Shown piece after piece: positions 35,483 through 44,182 of a DNA stretch of 64,000 nt. A program made the translations under genes and the position numbers. The stretch's first letter is position 1. Each line of letters begins with the position of its first letter. Origin of the DNA: Thermococcus litoralis DSM 5473. GTDB lineage: Archaea > Methanobacteriota_B > Thermococci > Thermococcales > Thermococcaceae. The DNA lies in assembly GCF_000246985.2 (NCBI RefSeq), contig NC_022084.1, positions 26,248-90,247 on the forward strand, in the 5' to 3' direction. A model generated the notes under the pieces. The model worked only from the letters and a program-made list of their open reading frames with translations, did no database searches and had not been told where the DNA came from.

Positions 35483-35647
35483 ATGATACATTCCTTTAAA
35501 GACGGTAAATTTAAGAACATGACTCCGGAGATGCTCTTGGCATTGTCTGAGAGGTCAAAGAACAAGGGTTCTTCAAGAACAGTTATTTTGAGCAGTCTTA
35601 TGGTTGTGGTAGTTGTTTTGCTAGTTTTCCTAAGAAAAAGAAGATAA
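35483..35647 (+). pseudogene. C-terminal remnant of a propeller-like surface protein
   Basis: About 54 codons from an internal ATG to a stop. The pattern FKDGKFKNMTPEML, then a TM helix (TVILSSLMVVVVVLLVFL) and a basic tail RKRR, parallels the end of the 29915-31400 protein (FDGQRIENLTPKLK, TM helix, RRKLK). It is therefore best read as the stub left from a third copy of that gene, not as an independent small gene, although it could still be translated behind the 34413 gene. Confidence 0.55.
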
Positions 35648-35764
35648 CATTTTGAAAAATTTGGAGTCTGGTTTCATAATTAACCTTTTCCAAACAATGA
35701 AAATTGTTGTGACGGGTATATTTAGGAAGTGAAGAACAATGAAATTCAATAGGTATTTTGAGAG

Positions 35765-35778
35765 TTAAAAGCTTTTAA
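35765..35778 (+). promoter_or_regulatory. Promoter of the RNA-binding/RNase P operon
   Basis: A symmetrical TTAAAAGCTTTTAA element about 34 bases before the ATG of the next gene serves as TATA region; AAGGGGTGAAG is the ribosome site. The rest of the 160-base spacer behind the island (from 35648) shows nothing recognisable. Confidence 0.55.
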
Positions 35779-35811
35779 ACAATCTTCTCAAAACTTCAAA
35801 GGGGTGAAGAC

Positions 35812-36267
35812 ATGGCAAAGCTTCAGGCTCATCATATAAGAGTGTCAACCTTTGCCCACGCAACCGAGGATCCAGAAAAGGTTCTCGAGGCTATGGGGAC
35901 TTTTTTTCCAGAGGACATTCCTTCTGAGGACATAGAGTTTGAGGTAGTTGAAACCGAAGGCTACTTCGGAAATCCAATAAAGGTCATAAACGCCGAGGTA
36001 AAGAGAAGCAGAAGCGTAAAAAAGATGCTGGAGCACATTAAGGAACTTTTAAGCGAAGAGGATAAGGAATATCTTTTAGAAAATCTCGAAGAAAAGGTTG
36101 ATGATACGGGAACGTTTTTCATTCGCTTCAACAAGCAGAAGGCATACCTAGGAGAAGCGGAGGTTGGTGAAGGAGAAGACGTTATCCAAGTGAAGATAAA
36201 GGTTAAAGCATTCCCAATGAAAAAGGAAAGCGTTGTGAAGGCAATCAAGGAGTGGTTGAGTGAATGA
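35812..36267 (+). CDS. RNA-binding protein (COG1325, exosome-associated family)
   Basis: A 151-residue archaeal protein of the COG1325 group, a compact alpha/beta RNA-binding fold long predicted to belong with the archaeal exosome operon. It starts KLQAHHIRVSTFAHATEDPEKVLEAMGTFFP, a conserved segment with a ferredoxin-like strand-helix pattern, followed by VVETEGYFGNPIKVINAEVKRSRSVKKMLEHIKELL and DTGTFFIRFNKQKAYLGE. Overlap of four bases with the RNase P protein gene places it in RNA processing. A strong AAGGGGTGAAG site precedes the ATG. Confidence 0.8.
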   Translation: MAKLQAHHIRVSTFAHATEDPEKVLEAMGTFFPEDIPSEDIEFEVVETEGYFGNPIKVINAEVKRSRSVKKMLEHIKELLSEEDKEYLLENLEEKVDDTGTFFIRFNKQKAYLGEAEVGEGEDVIQVKIKVKAFPMKKESVVKAIKEWLSE

Positions 36268-36905
36268 AGTGGATTGAAATGGACATCAGGAGTGAGGAAG
36301 CTTACAATCAAGCCAAAGAATGGTACGATGAGGTAGTTTTTACAAAAAAGATTCACCTAAAAAATTCTCCAAACTTTGATGAGCTTAAAAGCGAGATTAA
36401 AGGGCTTAAAGAAAAGTACAAAAATGTTGCGCTGCTGATTATTACAGAAAAGCCTTCCCTAATAAGAGAAATAAGAAAAAGGATCCCAAATTCCCTCATC
36501 TATGTGCAGGGGGGAAATCTGAGGGTTGTTAGATTCGCGATAGAGAACAAGGTTGATGCGGTGATAGCCCCAGAATACGGGAGAAAGGATTCCGGCTTTG
36601 ATCATGTCCTTGCGAGGTTAGCGGCTAAAAACAATGTTGCTGTGGGTTTTTCTCTTGCTCCTCTGTTGAAGGCAACTCCCTATGAAAGGGCAAACATATT
36701 GAAGTTTATGATGAAAAACTGGAGGCTTGTGGAGAAGTATAAAACCCCTAGATTTCTAACTTCCTCAGCTGAATCCAAATGGGAAGTACGTTTTCCAAGG
36801 GACTTAATGAGCCTTGGAATAAACATCGGAATGGAGATTCCACAGGCAAAAGCATCTCTGAGCTTTTATCCAGAAATGATGCTAAAAAAGTTGAAAAGGT
36901 CTTAA
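36264..36905 (+). CDS. rnp3: Ribonuclease P protein component 3 (Rpp30 homologue)
   Basis: A 213-residue TIM-barrel-like subunit of archaeal RNase P, which assists the RNA in removing the 5' leader of pre-tRNA. The conserved VYVQGGNLRVVRFAIENKVDAVIAPEY-type region (LIYVQGGNLRVVRFAIE near residue 78), SGFDHVLARLAAKNNVAVGFSLAPLL (near 112-137) and RFLTSSAESKWEVRFPRDLMSLGINIGM (near 165-192) are the family blocks. It overlaps the COG1325 gene by four bases and ends 13 bases before the opposing DUF835 stop. Confidence 0.92.
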   Translation: MKWIEMDIRSEEAYNQAKEWYDEVVFTKKIHLKNSPNFDELKSEIKGLKEKYKNVALLIITEKPSLIREIRKRIPNSLIYVQGGNLRVVRFAIENKVDAVIAPEYGRKDSGFDHVLARLAAKNNVAVGFSLAPLLKATPYERANILKFMMKNWRLVEKYKTPRFLTSSAESKWEVRFPRDLMSLGINIGMEIPQAKASLSFYPEMMLKKLKRS

Positions 36906-36918
36906 AAGCCTAGAAACG

Positions 36919-38046
36919 CTATTCTTTGGCTTCTTCGAGCAAGCGAGTTAGCAGTGCCCACTGCTGGTCTTCAAAGGCATCTCTCTCCGCAACAAGGAGT
37001 AAAGTTCCCTTATGGCTAACGACAAAGTCCTTCAGCTTGTTTAGGAACTTTATCACGCTTGTGAATTCGTTGTACATGATCAAGTATTCCAGACAGTCTA
37101 TTAATATAATTCCTCTGCTCCCGGCTTCTTCCATTGCTTTTAGGTATTTGTACGAGAGCTCTGTCATTCTTTCTAAGTTCATAGGCGAGATAGCCTCTAC
37201 CTTACTTTCTTTGGTGGCCGTGGTTACGAAATAGGAAGTCCAATTCTCGGGGATATTGTTCAAAGCTCTAACAAACGCAAGCACAGGCACATCTTTCAGC
37301 TTCTCTTTTACCTTTTTGTACTCTTCTTGGTTTATTATCCTGACACCCGGCTCTATCTCAACTTCGTGGATTTCCATTGTTTTTAGCCTGAGGAACTCTT
37401 CAGAGGATGTAAGCCTTATCATTAATACCGTTAGGGTTACTATGAGAAATGCAGAAACTGCTGATCCAAATATTGCCTGTTCAGGAAGAGCGTAAGTTAC
37501 GGGAATTGGAAGCAAGTGAAGACCAAATATGAACAAGACTACTGAAAGATAAGTTATCTTCTTTCCATAAATATCCTTTATTTCTCTGACTAAGTATCCA
37601 AGCCACATGAAGAGTAACCCTGCTATTCCATGGAAACTACTTAACACTAGGAAACCTCTGAGATCTTGGGCTTTTGCTTCCATTAGCGTACCAACTGCAA
37701 CCAAATATAAAACTACAATTGGTCCCAATAAAGAAAACACTTCTACGTAATGGGGAGCTATTTCTATTTTTTCTTCTTCAAGCCATTTAACTATTCCAAC
37801 GAACATCAGGGCAGCTACTGTGTTCAGGAGAATTCCAAGCCGGTATACGACACTCACTGTATATCCCAGTGATAGGAAGCTATAGTGGAGCACAGTGAAC
37901 AAATCAAAGAGCCATGCTAGGGAGATAAAGAGAGCGGATTTTCTCTTTGTCTTGAAGTATACTCGCAAAATCAAGAGGAATGCCATTAAGTCAAAGAGTA
38001 TTACTACCATTCCACATATCATGCCAATTGCATCCCCTACAGGCAT
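36919..38046 (-). CDS. DUF835 membrane protein
   Basis: A 375-residue protein with about seven N-terminal TM helices (residues 5-215) and a cytosolic C-terminal DUF835 domain (about 255-370). The latter is recognisable by LAFVRALNNIPENWTSYFVTT, then a RecA-like RGIILIDCLEYLIMYNEFTSVIKFLNKLKDFVVSHKGTLLLVAERDAF. DUF835 proteins are widespread in Thermococcales and unassigned; the fold suggests a membrane sensor with an inactive KaiC-like output domain. The ATG at 38046 lies one base after the stop of the broken PaaK-like gene, so it was the second gene of that operon and now depends on the promoter near 39110. Confidence 0.75.
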   Translation of the reverse strand: MPVGDAIGMICGMVVILFDLMAFLLILRVYFKTKRKSALFISLAWLFDLFTVLHYSFLSLGYTVSVVYRLGILLNTVAALMFVGIVKWLEEEKIEIAPHYVEVFSLLGPIVVLYLVAVGTLMEAKAQDLRGFLVLSSFHGIAGLLFMWLGYLVREIKDIYGKKITYLSVVLFIFGLHLLPIPVTYALPEQAIFGSAVSAFLIVTLTVLMIRLTSSEEFLRLKTMEIHEVEIEPGVRIINQEEYKKVKEKLKDVPVLAFVRALNNIPENWTSYFVTTATKESKVEAISPMNLERMTELSYKYLKAMEEAGSRGIILIDCLEYLIMYNEFTSVIKFLNKLKDFVVSHKGTLLLVAERDAFEDQQWALLTRLLEEAKE

Positions 38047-38047
38047 C

Positions 38048-39101
38048 TTAATCACCTACCTTTCGAGTGGGATTTCCATATCCATCCCACTTAAAGGGTT
38101 TTATCGGGGGAGATCTAGTAACAGTCTCGTTTTCCACTTTCACTATCAGAAGCTCAGGCCGTGCTATTATCAGAGCTGTCTTTCCCCTCTCGCCATAACC
38201 AACAACTTTAAACTTCCCATCTTTTTGGATCAGGGGAAATACTATAGTGAACGGATAGTTAGGGTAATATATAACTTCATTATTTTTAAGCATTCCTACT
38301 GCATCTCCAAACGCATAGTGGCCATAAAAGGGGATAACAGTAGCATTTGTAAATTCTTCTTTTATCTCCCTGAGTACTTGAGGGGTTATCTTAACGCCTC
38401 CTGTGAAGATCGTTTCGATGTCTTCCCTTTTTTGTAAAAAAGCGACAGAAGCTGAGGAGTAGTTCTCACTGTATTTATTCTATCCTTTTCAAGAATCTTC
38501 TGCGTGTACTTCACTAACGGAGCCAATCTCCCTTTTAATAGAGTTTCCCATCCTTCTTTCTCAAGAATACGTTTTATACCATCAGTTTCCATACATATGA
38601 TGTATAACAGTCCCACATAAGACCAGATAAGCTCACTCGTTTCTTCCTGATACCATCCATACGGGCCGTGAGCTATAGCTCGCATTCTATGCTTTTCATC
38701 ATAACGTTCATTTAATCCATAAATTTATCAAGAGAGGTTTTTAGAAATTTTACAAGGAGCTTCATATATTCGTAATCCCAGTGAGTAATTGCTCTTTCTC
38801 TAGTCGTTCCTGAAGATTGATAAAATCTGACTTTTCCCTTATAATTTTCTGGAAAAAAATCTAACCAGTTTTCTCTTAAGTAATCTTCATCTACAAACAA
38901 GCCCGCATCGAAGATGTTCTCAAAAACTCTCTCCAGCTTTCCTTGAAAAATCTCATCAAGATCGACTTGTCCTTTAAATTTCTTCCAATACGGTGTATTT
39001 TCGAGGTGATACTCGAAAATTTTCATTAGGTACTCTTTTGTTTTTTCTTCAGAAACTTTTAGAGGATTCTCGTATTCCCTTATTATATCCTCATATAACA
39101 T
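38048..39101 (-). pseudogene. Broken PaaK-like adenylate-forming ligase
   Basis: Three consecutive minus-strand frames give one protein of about 350 residues. The first carries HLENTPYWKKF and the ATP-loop VRFYQSSGTTRERAITHWDYEY, and ends at 38712. The second begins MRAIAHGPYGWYQEETSELIW and ends at 38386. The third carries GVKITPQVLREIKEEF (before its first ATG), YGERGKTALIIARPELL and IKPFKWDGYGNP. One missing base near 38714 and one in the A6/T6 run at 38436-38441 explain both shifts. The family activates aryl or acyl acids as adenylates (phenylacetate-CoA ligase type). Loss may be recent because the frames are otherwise clean. Confidence 0.7.
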
Positions 39102-39189
39102 TGCACTTTCACCAAATAAAATCTGTAAAAAGATTATAAAAATGTTATTGGACATTGAAAATTTTCCATTCCGAAACCAAAACTTTATA

Positions 39190-39204
39190 ATAACAAAGTG
39201 TTAT
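39190..39204. promoter_or_regulatory. Inverted repeat downstream of the TATA box of the 39227 gene
   Basis: ATAACA-AAG-TGTTAT, six-base perfect arms, begins four bases behind a TATA-like CTTTATAA (39183-39190) and ends 22 bases before the ATG. Located between two divergent PaaK-like ligase genes; it may be an operator for one or both. Short and AT-rich, so moderate support only. Confidence 0.4.
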
Positions 39205-39226
39205 ATCAATGTTTTGAGGGAAGCTC

Positions 39227-40504
39227 ATGGATGGCTTAATTGTTGGAAAAAGGGATTTGGAAAGTCTAAGATACACCGCCGAAACAGCGTACAAAACTAC
39301 AGAATTCTGGAAGGAGAAGTTTTCAAACGTAGATGTGGAGGAGCTAACTCCAGAAATGTTGTTATCAAAGATTGACAGTATTTTCATAACCCCCCATGAT
39401 TTGTATGATATAGAGAAGGTATGGCCAACGTACATAAAGAATATGGAAGTTTTTCATGTACTATCAAGAACAAGTGGAACTACTGGAAAACCAAAAAGAA
39501 TTCCCTATACCATAGATGATATAAAGAGAGGAAGCAGACAGCTAGAAGCTTGGGCTAGCGAACTTATGGAAAATGCTGTAGTAGCATCATTTTTCCCACA
39601 ATTGCCGTCGTCATCTGGATTTTTTGTCCTTGGAGCGTTTAGATATCTAGGAACAAAACTCAGATATGTTCAAATCCCTATCCAGTATATACAAGCAGAA
39701 GACCTACTAATACATGAACTTCGAGAAATTAAACCAACATCTCTCTTCGCATTAACAACTAGTGCATACAAGCTTGGTTTTGTTCTTCCAGATGACATTA
39801 AGGCAGACATACAGTCCCTGGTCATAGGAGGAGAACCCCTTACAAAGGAACTCGCCAAAGGAATTTTGGAAAACTTTCCAAATGCTGTTATTGTAGATCT
39901 TCTAGGAATGTCAGAAGATGGACTTGTTGGCTACAGGATAGTCACAAAAGACAGGATAGATGTACCATTTAAGTTCCCCGAATCATTACTTGTATTAAAG
40001 AAAACGGAGGACGAATACGAAGAGTATTATCACGTTTACGTTACCAAGATTATGAAGGAAACAGAACTTACAGGACTCCCCATTTTCAACTACAAAAACT
40101 GGGATTTGGCAAGAGTAGTCAATGGTAAGGTCATGAACATACTGAGGTCAAATGATGTTATAAGCCTTGGAGGGGCAAAACTCCACATAGATCAGGTTAT
40201 GGACATCGTTCACAGATATCCCTTCTTGGTGGACTTCGTGATAATCTACCACCCTCTCTCGCCGGGTAATCCAAAACCAAAAGCCATAATAAAAGTCGGA
40301 TACGTGGGAGAAAAGCCATCCGGCATAGAAGACGAAATAAAGAGTCTAATATACGAAGCCAACAACCCAGTTAGATACGAGGTTGAAGAGGCTAAATCCT
40401 CTGAGCTTGTCGTAGAGGCAGTTCCAGCGGAGAAGGTAAGAGAAGGCTTATCCCAAAAACCAGGGAAGACAAAGAGAATCTTCATCGTTGGAAAAGACCT
40501 CTAA
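39227..40504 (+). CDS. PaaK-like AMP-forming ligase
   Basis: A 425-residue adenylate-forming enzyme related to phenylacetate-CoA ligase. The phosphate loop SRTSGTTGKPKRIPYT (near residue 81), FALTTSAYKLG, SLVIGGEPLTKELAKGILENFPNAVIVDLLGMSEDG (near 200-235), the ribose-binding aspartate in FNYKNWDLARV (near 291), and a C-terminal ferredoxin-like domain (LHIDQVMDIVHRYPFLVDFVIIYHP) are in family order. The substrate acid is unknown; an aryl or amino-acid-derived acid is likely in a peptide fermenter. ATG at 39227 follows GAGGGAAGC. A divergent, broken relative lies opposite, so the pair may once have acted on related substrates. Confidence 0.75.
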   Translation: MDGLIVGKRDLESLRYTAETAYKTTEFWKEKFSNVDVEELTPEMLLSKIDSIFITPHDLYDIEKVWPTYIKNMEVFHVLSRTSGTTGKPKRIPYTIDDIKRGSRQLEAWASELMENAVVASFFPQLPSSSGFFVLGAFRYLGTKLRYVQIPIQYIQAEDLLIHELREIKPTSLFALTTSAYKLGFVLPDDIKADIQSLVIGGEPLTKELAKGILENFPNAVIVDLLGMSEDGLVGYRIVTKDRIDVPFKFPESLLVLKKTEDEYEEYYHVYVTKIMKETELTGLPIFNYKNWDLARVVNGKVMNILRSNDVISLGGAKLHIDQVMDIVHRYPFLVDFVIIYHPLSPGNPKPKAIIKVGYVGEKPSGIEDEIKSLIYEANNPVRYEVEEAKSSELVVEAVPAEKVREGLSQKPGKTKRIFIVGKDL

Positions 40505-40573
40505 TTTTATTTTCTCTTTTTTCATGGTAAATTATTTAACTTAAAAACCTCAAGTCTATTCTAGGTGAGAATT

Positions 40574-41824
40574 ATGAAGCCAAAGATAATCCACGACCCC
40601 ATTCATGGAAGTATGAAGATAAGCGGGCTCATTTTAGACCTCATAAAAACTCCGGAATTTCAGAGGCTTAGGAATATAAAGCAACTTGGCCTTGCATATC
40701 TCGTCTACCCCGGTGCAAATCACTCCCGCTTTGAGCATTCCCTAGGAACATACAACATTGCAAAAAGGCTTGCCATGGAACTGGGACTTAGCGAAGAGGA
40801 AAAAACCCTCCTAGAGACAGCAGCTTTGCTTCACGACATCGGCCACGGTCCGTTTTCGCATACCTTCGAGCAGATATACGAGCACTACGTTAGGGAATAC
40901 GACCATATGCATCTCGGCCAAAACATCATCCTTGGAAAGATCGACATAATAGATGGGGAGATAGAAGAAAGGCAGTTCATACCTGAGATACTTGACTTTT
41001 ACGGATACAAGCCAAAAGAAGTTGCCGACCTTATTCTGGGCAAATATGGAAAAAGATACCTCGGACAGGCACTACATGGAGATGTGGATGTAGACCAGCT
41101 GGATTACCTTATTAGGGATGCACACTACACCGGAGTAGCCCATGGGATAATCGACCTTGAGAGGCTTCTGAAGGTTCTAAGAATTCACAACAATGAGCTT
41201 GTTGTTGACGAGAAGGGGGTTGAGGCAGTTGAGGGCATGATGGTAGCTAGAGCACTGATGTACTCAAGGGTTTACTTCCACCACACGGTAAAGATAGCGG
41301 AGGGAATGCTGACTAGGGCTTTGGAGTTTGCCCTTGAAGACGGCTACCTCTGGGAGTTCTGGAAGATGACAGACTGCAGAGTTCTCGTGGAGCTCGAGGA
41401 TTTGGAAGGATATCCAAGGGAAATCGTCAAGCGCATCAAGTACCGCGACTTGTTTAAGGCGGCATTGCTATTAGGGGCCGATGAACTTACCGCCGAGGAA
41501 AAAAGAGAATTGTTGGCAGTTTATAGAGACATAAAGAAGCGCCAAGAGCTCGAAAGGAAACTAGCAGATGCCGTGGGAGCGAAGGAAGGAGAGGTAATTA
41601 TAGAATTCTCAACGGCTGACCTAATGCTTACCGAGCCGAGATTGAAGTCAACGGAAATTGGAGTAGTAATGCACACCGGAGAAATAAAGCCCTTAACAAA
41701 AGTTACCCCACTCGCAAACGCCCTCAAGAGAAGGCAAACACCCAGATGGGCAGTAATGGTTGCCTCGCCATCAAAATATGTCGACAAGATTAGAGACGTG
41801 TGGAGAAAAGTTTTCTTCAGCTGA
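40574..41824 (+). CDS. HD-domain phosphohydrolase (COG1078, dNTPase-like)
   Basis: A 416-residue SAMHD1/dNTPase-like protein. It starts KIIHDPIHGSMKISGLILDLIKTPEFQRLRNIKQLGLAYLVYPGANHSRFEHSLG, which supplies the first histidine, followed by the HD pair in TAALLHDIGHGPFSHTFE (near residue 88) and the late metal aspartate in GDVDVDQLDYLIRDAHYTG (near 176). Family members hydrolyse dNTPs or other nucleotides; the specificity is not visible. ATG at 40574 has AGGTGAGAA upstream. It is tail-to-tail with the HTH regulator, overlapping by eight bases. Confidence 0.85.
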   Translation: MKPKIIHDPIHGSMKISGLILDLIKTPEFQRLRNIKQLGLAYLVYPGANHSRFEHSLGTYNIAKRLAMELGLSEEEKTLLETAALLHDIGHGPFSHTFEQIYEHYVREYDHMHLGQNIILGKIDIIDGEIEERQFIPEILDFYGYKPKEVADLILGKYGKRYLGQALHGDVDVDQLDYLIRDAHYTGVAHGIIDLERLLKVLRIHNNELVVDEKGVEAVEGMMVARALMYSRVYFHHTVKIAEGMLTRALEFALEDGYLWEFWKMTDCRVLVELEDLEGYPREIVKRIKYRDLFKAALLLGADELTAEEKRELLAVYRDIKKRQELERKLADAVGAKEGEVIIEFSTADLMLTEPRLKSTEIGVVMHTGEIKPLTKVTPLANALKRRQTPRWAVMVASPSKYVDKIRDVWRKVFFS

Positions 41825-42776
41825 ATATCTTTCTCTTTATCTCCTTCTTGAGTTCTTCAATCATCTCAATAAGCTCGTCGGCATCCCTAATCTCGTTGAG
41901 TTTCTCCTTTGGAATGAGGGGAATCTCTCCCACAACCTCGGTTTTAGTCTTTTCGAGGATGAACAGCCCGTCGCTCTGGATAATTTTGCTGACTTCATTT
42001 ACCATCTGAGCTCTCCTCACAGTTGATGATGTCTTTTTCTCGCTTATGCCCGTTAAAATCTTCACCCCCTCTTCCTTTGAGATAGCATCAAACGGAGCTT
42101 TTTTGATTTTAACAACACCCATTCCAAAATCCTCTAAGCGTTTGAAAATTTCCTTTTCAAGTTCTGTCTCCGGTTCAACTTCCATCTTGGCCTCAACTTT
42201 GGCGTTGAGGACATCAATGGGCTTTGCAATTGGGGCGTCAAATAGCTCTTCAAGCCTCAGGGCAACCTCAAGGCTCATGGCCTGCTCTCCCCTCTCATAG
42301 TTTTGGAGGCTCTTTCTTGAAACCCCTAGAAGCTCAGCAAGTTCCCCAATACTGTAACCGTGTCTTTCCCTAAGCTCTCGCAGGTATTCTCCGTTGACCC
42401 TCACGTAAAAGCCTCCTCTCTCGGCAAAGATTGCGGGTAGTTCGTTTTCCACAAGAACATCATACAGCGTTTGGGGGTTTAGAGCGTAAATTCCATGTCT
42501 CTCGTAAACTACGCCCTCTTCAAGCTCCTCGTTTTTAGATCTTAACCCCACAATAAGCGGAGAAGCCTCAAAGAACTTGGCTAAACGTTTTAAATCTTCC
42601 GCCTGCTCCTCTGTAAGGGAGTCGATGTTTTGAAGAACTTTCACAAAGAGCAACAAAAAGAGCCTACTCGCAGCTAGGTCAAAGCACGAACCTTTAAACT
42701 CCATTCTCGCTACCTTAAATCCAGTTCCCCTGAATATGCTTTCAACAATTCGCAACAATCTCTCTTTTTCCATCAT
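41817..42776 (-). CDS. Archaeal HTH-type regulator (COG1395)
   Basis: A 319-residue protein with an N-terminal endonuclease-like domain (about 10-120: GTGFKVARMEFKGSCFDLAASRLFLLLFVKVLQNIDSL), a central Cro/CI-type HTH (LRELRERHGYSIGELAELLGVSRKSLQNYERGEQAMSLEVALRLEELF, near 131-178), and a C-terminal part with a repeat of the first fold (MVNEVSKIIQSDGLFILEKTKTEVVGEIPLI). This is the archaeal COG1395 predicted transcriptional regulator. Target genes are unknown. Its promoter region is followed by an IS200/605-like hairpin and then the tiaS gene on the other strand. Confidence 0.8.
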   Translation of the reverse strand: MMEKERLLRIVESIFRGTGFKVARMEFKGSCFDLAASRLFLLLFVKVLQNIDSLTEEQAEDLKRLAKFFEASPLIVGLRSKNEELEEGVVYERHGIYALNPQTLYDVLVENELPAIFAERGGFYVRVNGEYLRELRERHGYSIGELAELLGVSRKSLQNYERGEQAMSLEVALRLEELFDAPIAKPIDVLNAKVEAKMEVEPETELEKEIFKRLEDFGMGVVKIKKAPFDAISKEEGVKILTGISEKKTSSTVRRAQMVNEVSKIIQSDGLFILEKTKTEVVGEIPLIPKEKLNEIRDADELIEMIEELKKEIKRKIFS

Positions 42777-42831
42777 ATCATTTATAAATAAAGCTTGGAA
42801 ATTTAAAAGTTTCCCATTGATGGGTGAACTA

Positions 42832-42861
42832 CCCCGCCCTCACGGACGGGGCTTCGTGAGG
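42832..42861. repeat. Solitary IS200/IS605-type palindromic remnant
   Basis: GC-rich island in an AT-rich spacer: CCCCG (42832-42836) pairs with CGGGG (42847-42851), and CCTCACG (42838-42844) pairs with CGTGAGG (42855-42861) as an alternative fold. TGAACTACCCCGCCC resembles the hairpin ends of thermococcal IS200/IS605 elements, but no transposase is nearby. It lies between the COG1395 and tiaS promoters. Confidence 0.45.
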
Positions 42862-42895
42862 AATAAACTTTTAACCATTTGGCATATCCTAAGGG

Positions 42896-44182
42896 ATGAT
42901 GAAGCTCCACATAGGCATTGACGACACGGATTCACCGGATGGGATGTGCACCACTTATCTAGGTGCCCTGCTGTATAGAGAGATCTCCAGGGTAGCGGAG
43001 CCTTTAGACCTTCCAAAGCTCATCCGTCTAAACCCAAACGTACCGTACAAGACAAGGGGAAACGGAGCTGTGGCAATGAGTTTCGAAGTGGAAGATGAGG
43101 ACATTCCAGAGATAAAAGAGCTTGTTCTGGATATGGTTGAGGAGTTATCGGACTTTAATCATGAGAACACAAACCCCGGAGTTGTATTTCTGGAGGGAGA
43201 AATTCCCAAAGAACTGGAAGAGTTTACGTATAAGGCTATATGGGAGCACGTTACCATTGAGGATGCTGAAAAAGTTGCGAAAGAAGTAAATGCAGAAATC
43301 CACAAGTTCAAGCTTGGCAGGGGCATAATAGGAGCCCTAGCTGCAGTTGGTCATCCATTGGAAAACTTCACCTATGAACTCTTGGCATATAGGAAAAGAG
43401 AATTTTGGGGAAAAGAAAGGAGGGTCAACAGAGAGAGTGTGTTTGAAGCTGACAGATTAACCTATCCCTTCACATATGATAACGTCGACCCCTTCAAGGG
43501 GAGCGTTCTAATAACACCCCACGGAAAAGACCCTGTTCTGGTTGGCATTAGGGGAATAGATAAAAATAGGGTCTTGTGTGCATTTGAAAACCTCATCATC
43601 GAAGAGCCCGTGGAGTTTTTCCAGATTTATAAAACAAATCAGAACACGGATGAGCATTTGAGGTTTAGAAAGATCGGCGAATTAAAGCCCTTAGAAAGTG
43701 CCGTTGTAAGAGGGAGAGTTAGTAGAGAATACTGGGAGAAAGGAAGGCACGTGTTTTTTGAGCTGAGTGATGAAACCGGCACAATCAGGGTTGCAGCTTT
43801 TGAGCCCACTAAGGGATTTAGAAGATACGTTAGAATGCTAATTGAAGGCGACGAGATCATTGCAGCCGGAGGAGTGAAGGAGTTTGAGGATGTTCTGACT
43901 CTCAACTTAGAAAAATTCTACCCGATAAGGCTTGCCGAAAAAATAGTTTATGAAAAGCCAAAATGCCCAAAGTGCGGGGGGACGATGAAAAGCAAAGGGG
44001 ACTATCTGAAATGCAAGAAGTGTGGGCATAAAATGCAAAAAGTCTTGATTCCAAAAAGACTGCCCCGCCAGCTTGAGAAAAAAATTTATGAAGTTCCGCC
44101 AGATGCTAGGAAACACCTCTCCAGACCGCTCGTCCTTCCACTTGGAGAGGAAAAAATTTTGGAAGCAGCTGAGAGGAACTAA
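42896..44182 (+). CDS. tiaS: tRNA(Ile2) 2-agmatinylcytidine synthetase
   Basis: TiaS attaches agmatine to C34 of tRNA-Ile2 so that it reads AUA. The 428-residue protein starts with [19 protein letters not shown], the kinase-like catalytic start of the family, followed by [18 protein letters not shown]. An OB-fold domain lies near 275-345 ([40 protein letters not shown]), and a C-terminal zinc ribbon ([21 protein letters not shown]) near 360. Either of two adjacent ATGs may be used. It overlaps the opposing purB stop by four bases. Confidence 0.95.
   Translation: MMKLHIGIDDTDSPDGMCTTYLGALLYREISRVAEPLDLPKLIRLNPNVPYKTRGNGAVAMSFEVEDEDIPEIKELVLDMVEELSDFNHENTNPGVVFLEGEIPKELEEFTYKAIWEHVTIEDAEKVAKEVNAEIHKFKLGRGIIGALAAVGHPLENFTYELLAYRKREFWGKERRVNRESVFEADRLTYPFTYDNVDPFKGSVLITPHGKDPVLVGIRGIDKNRVLCAFENLIIEEPVEFFQIYKTNQNTDEHLRFRKIGELKPLESAVVRGRVSREYWEKGRHVFFELSDETGTIRVAAFEPTKGFRRYVRMLIEGDEIIAAGGVKEFEDVLTLNLEKFYPIRLAEKIVYEKPKCPKCGGTMKSKGDYLKCKKCGHKMQKVLIPKRLPRQLEKKIYEVPPDARKHLSRPLVLPLGEEKILEAAERN

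Noticed and set aside
36919..38046. DUF835 protein as an active KaiC-like ATPase
   Set aside because: The C-terminal domain lacks a Walker A motif, so ATPase activity is not supported.
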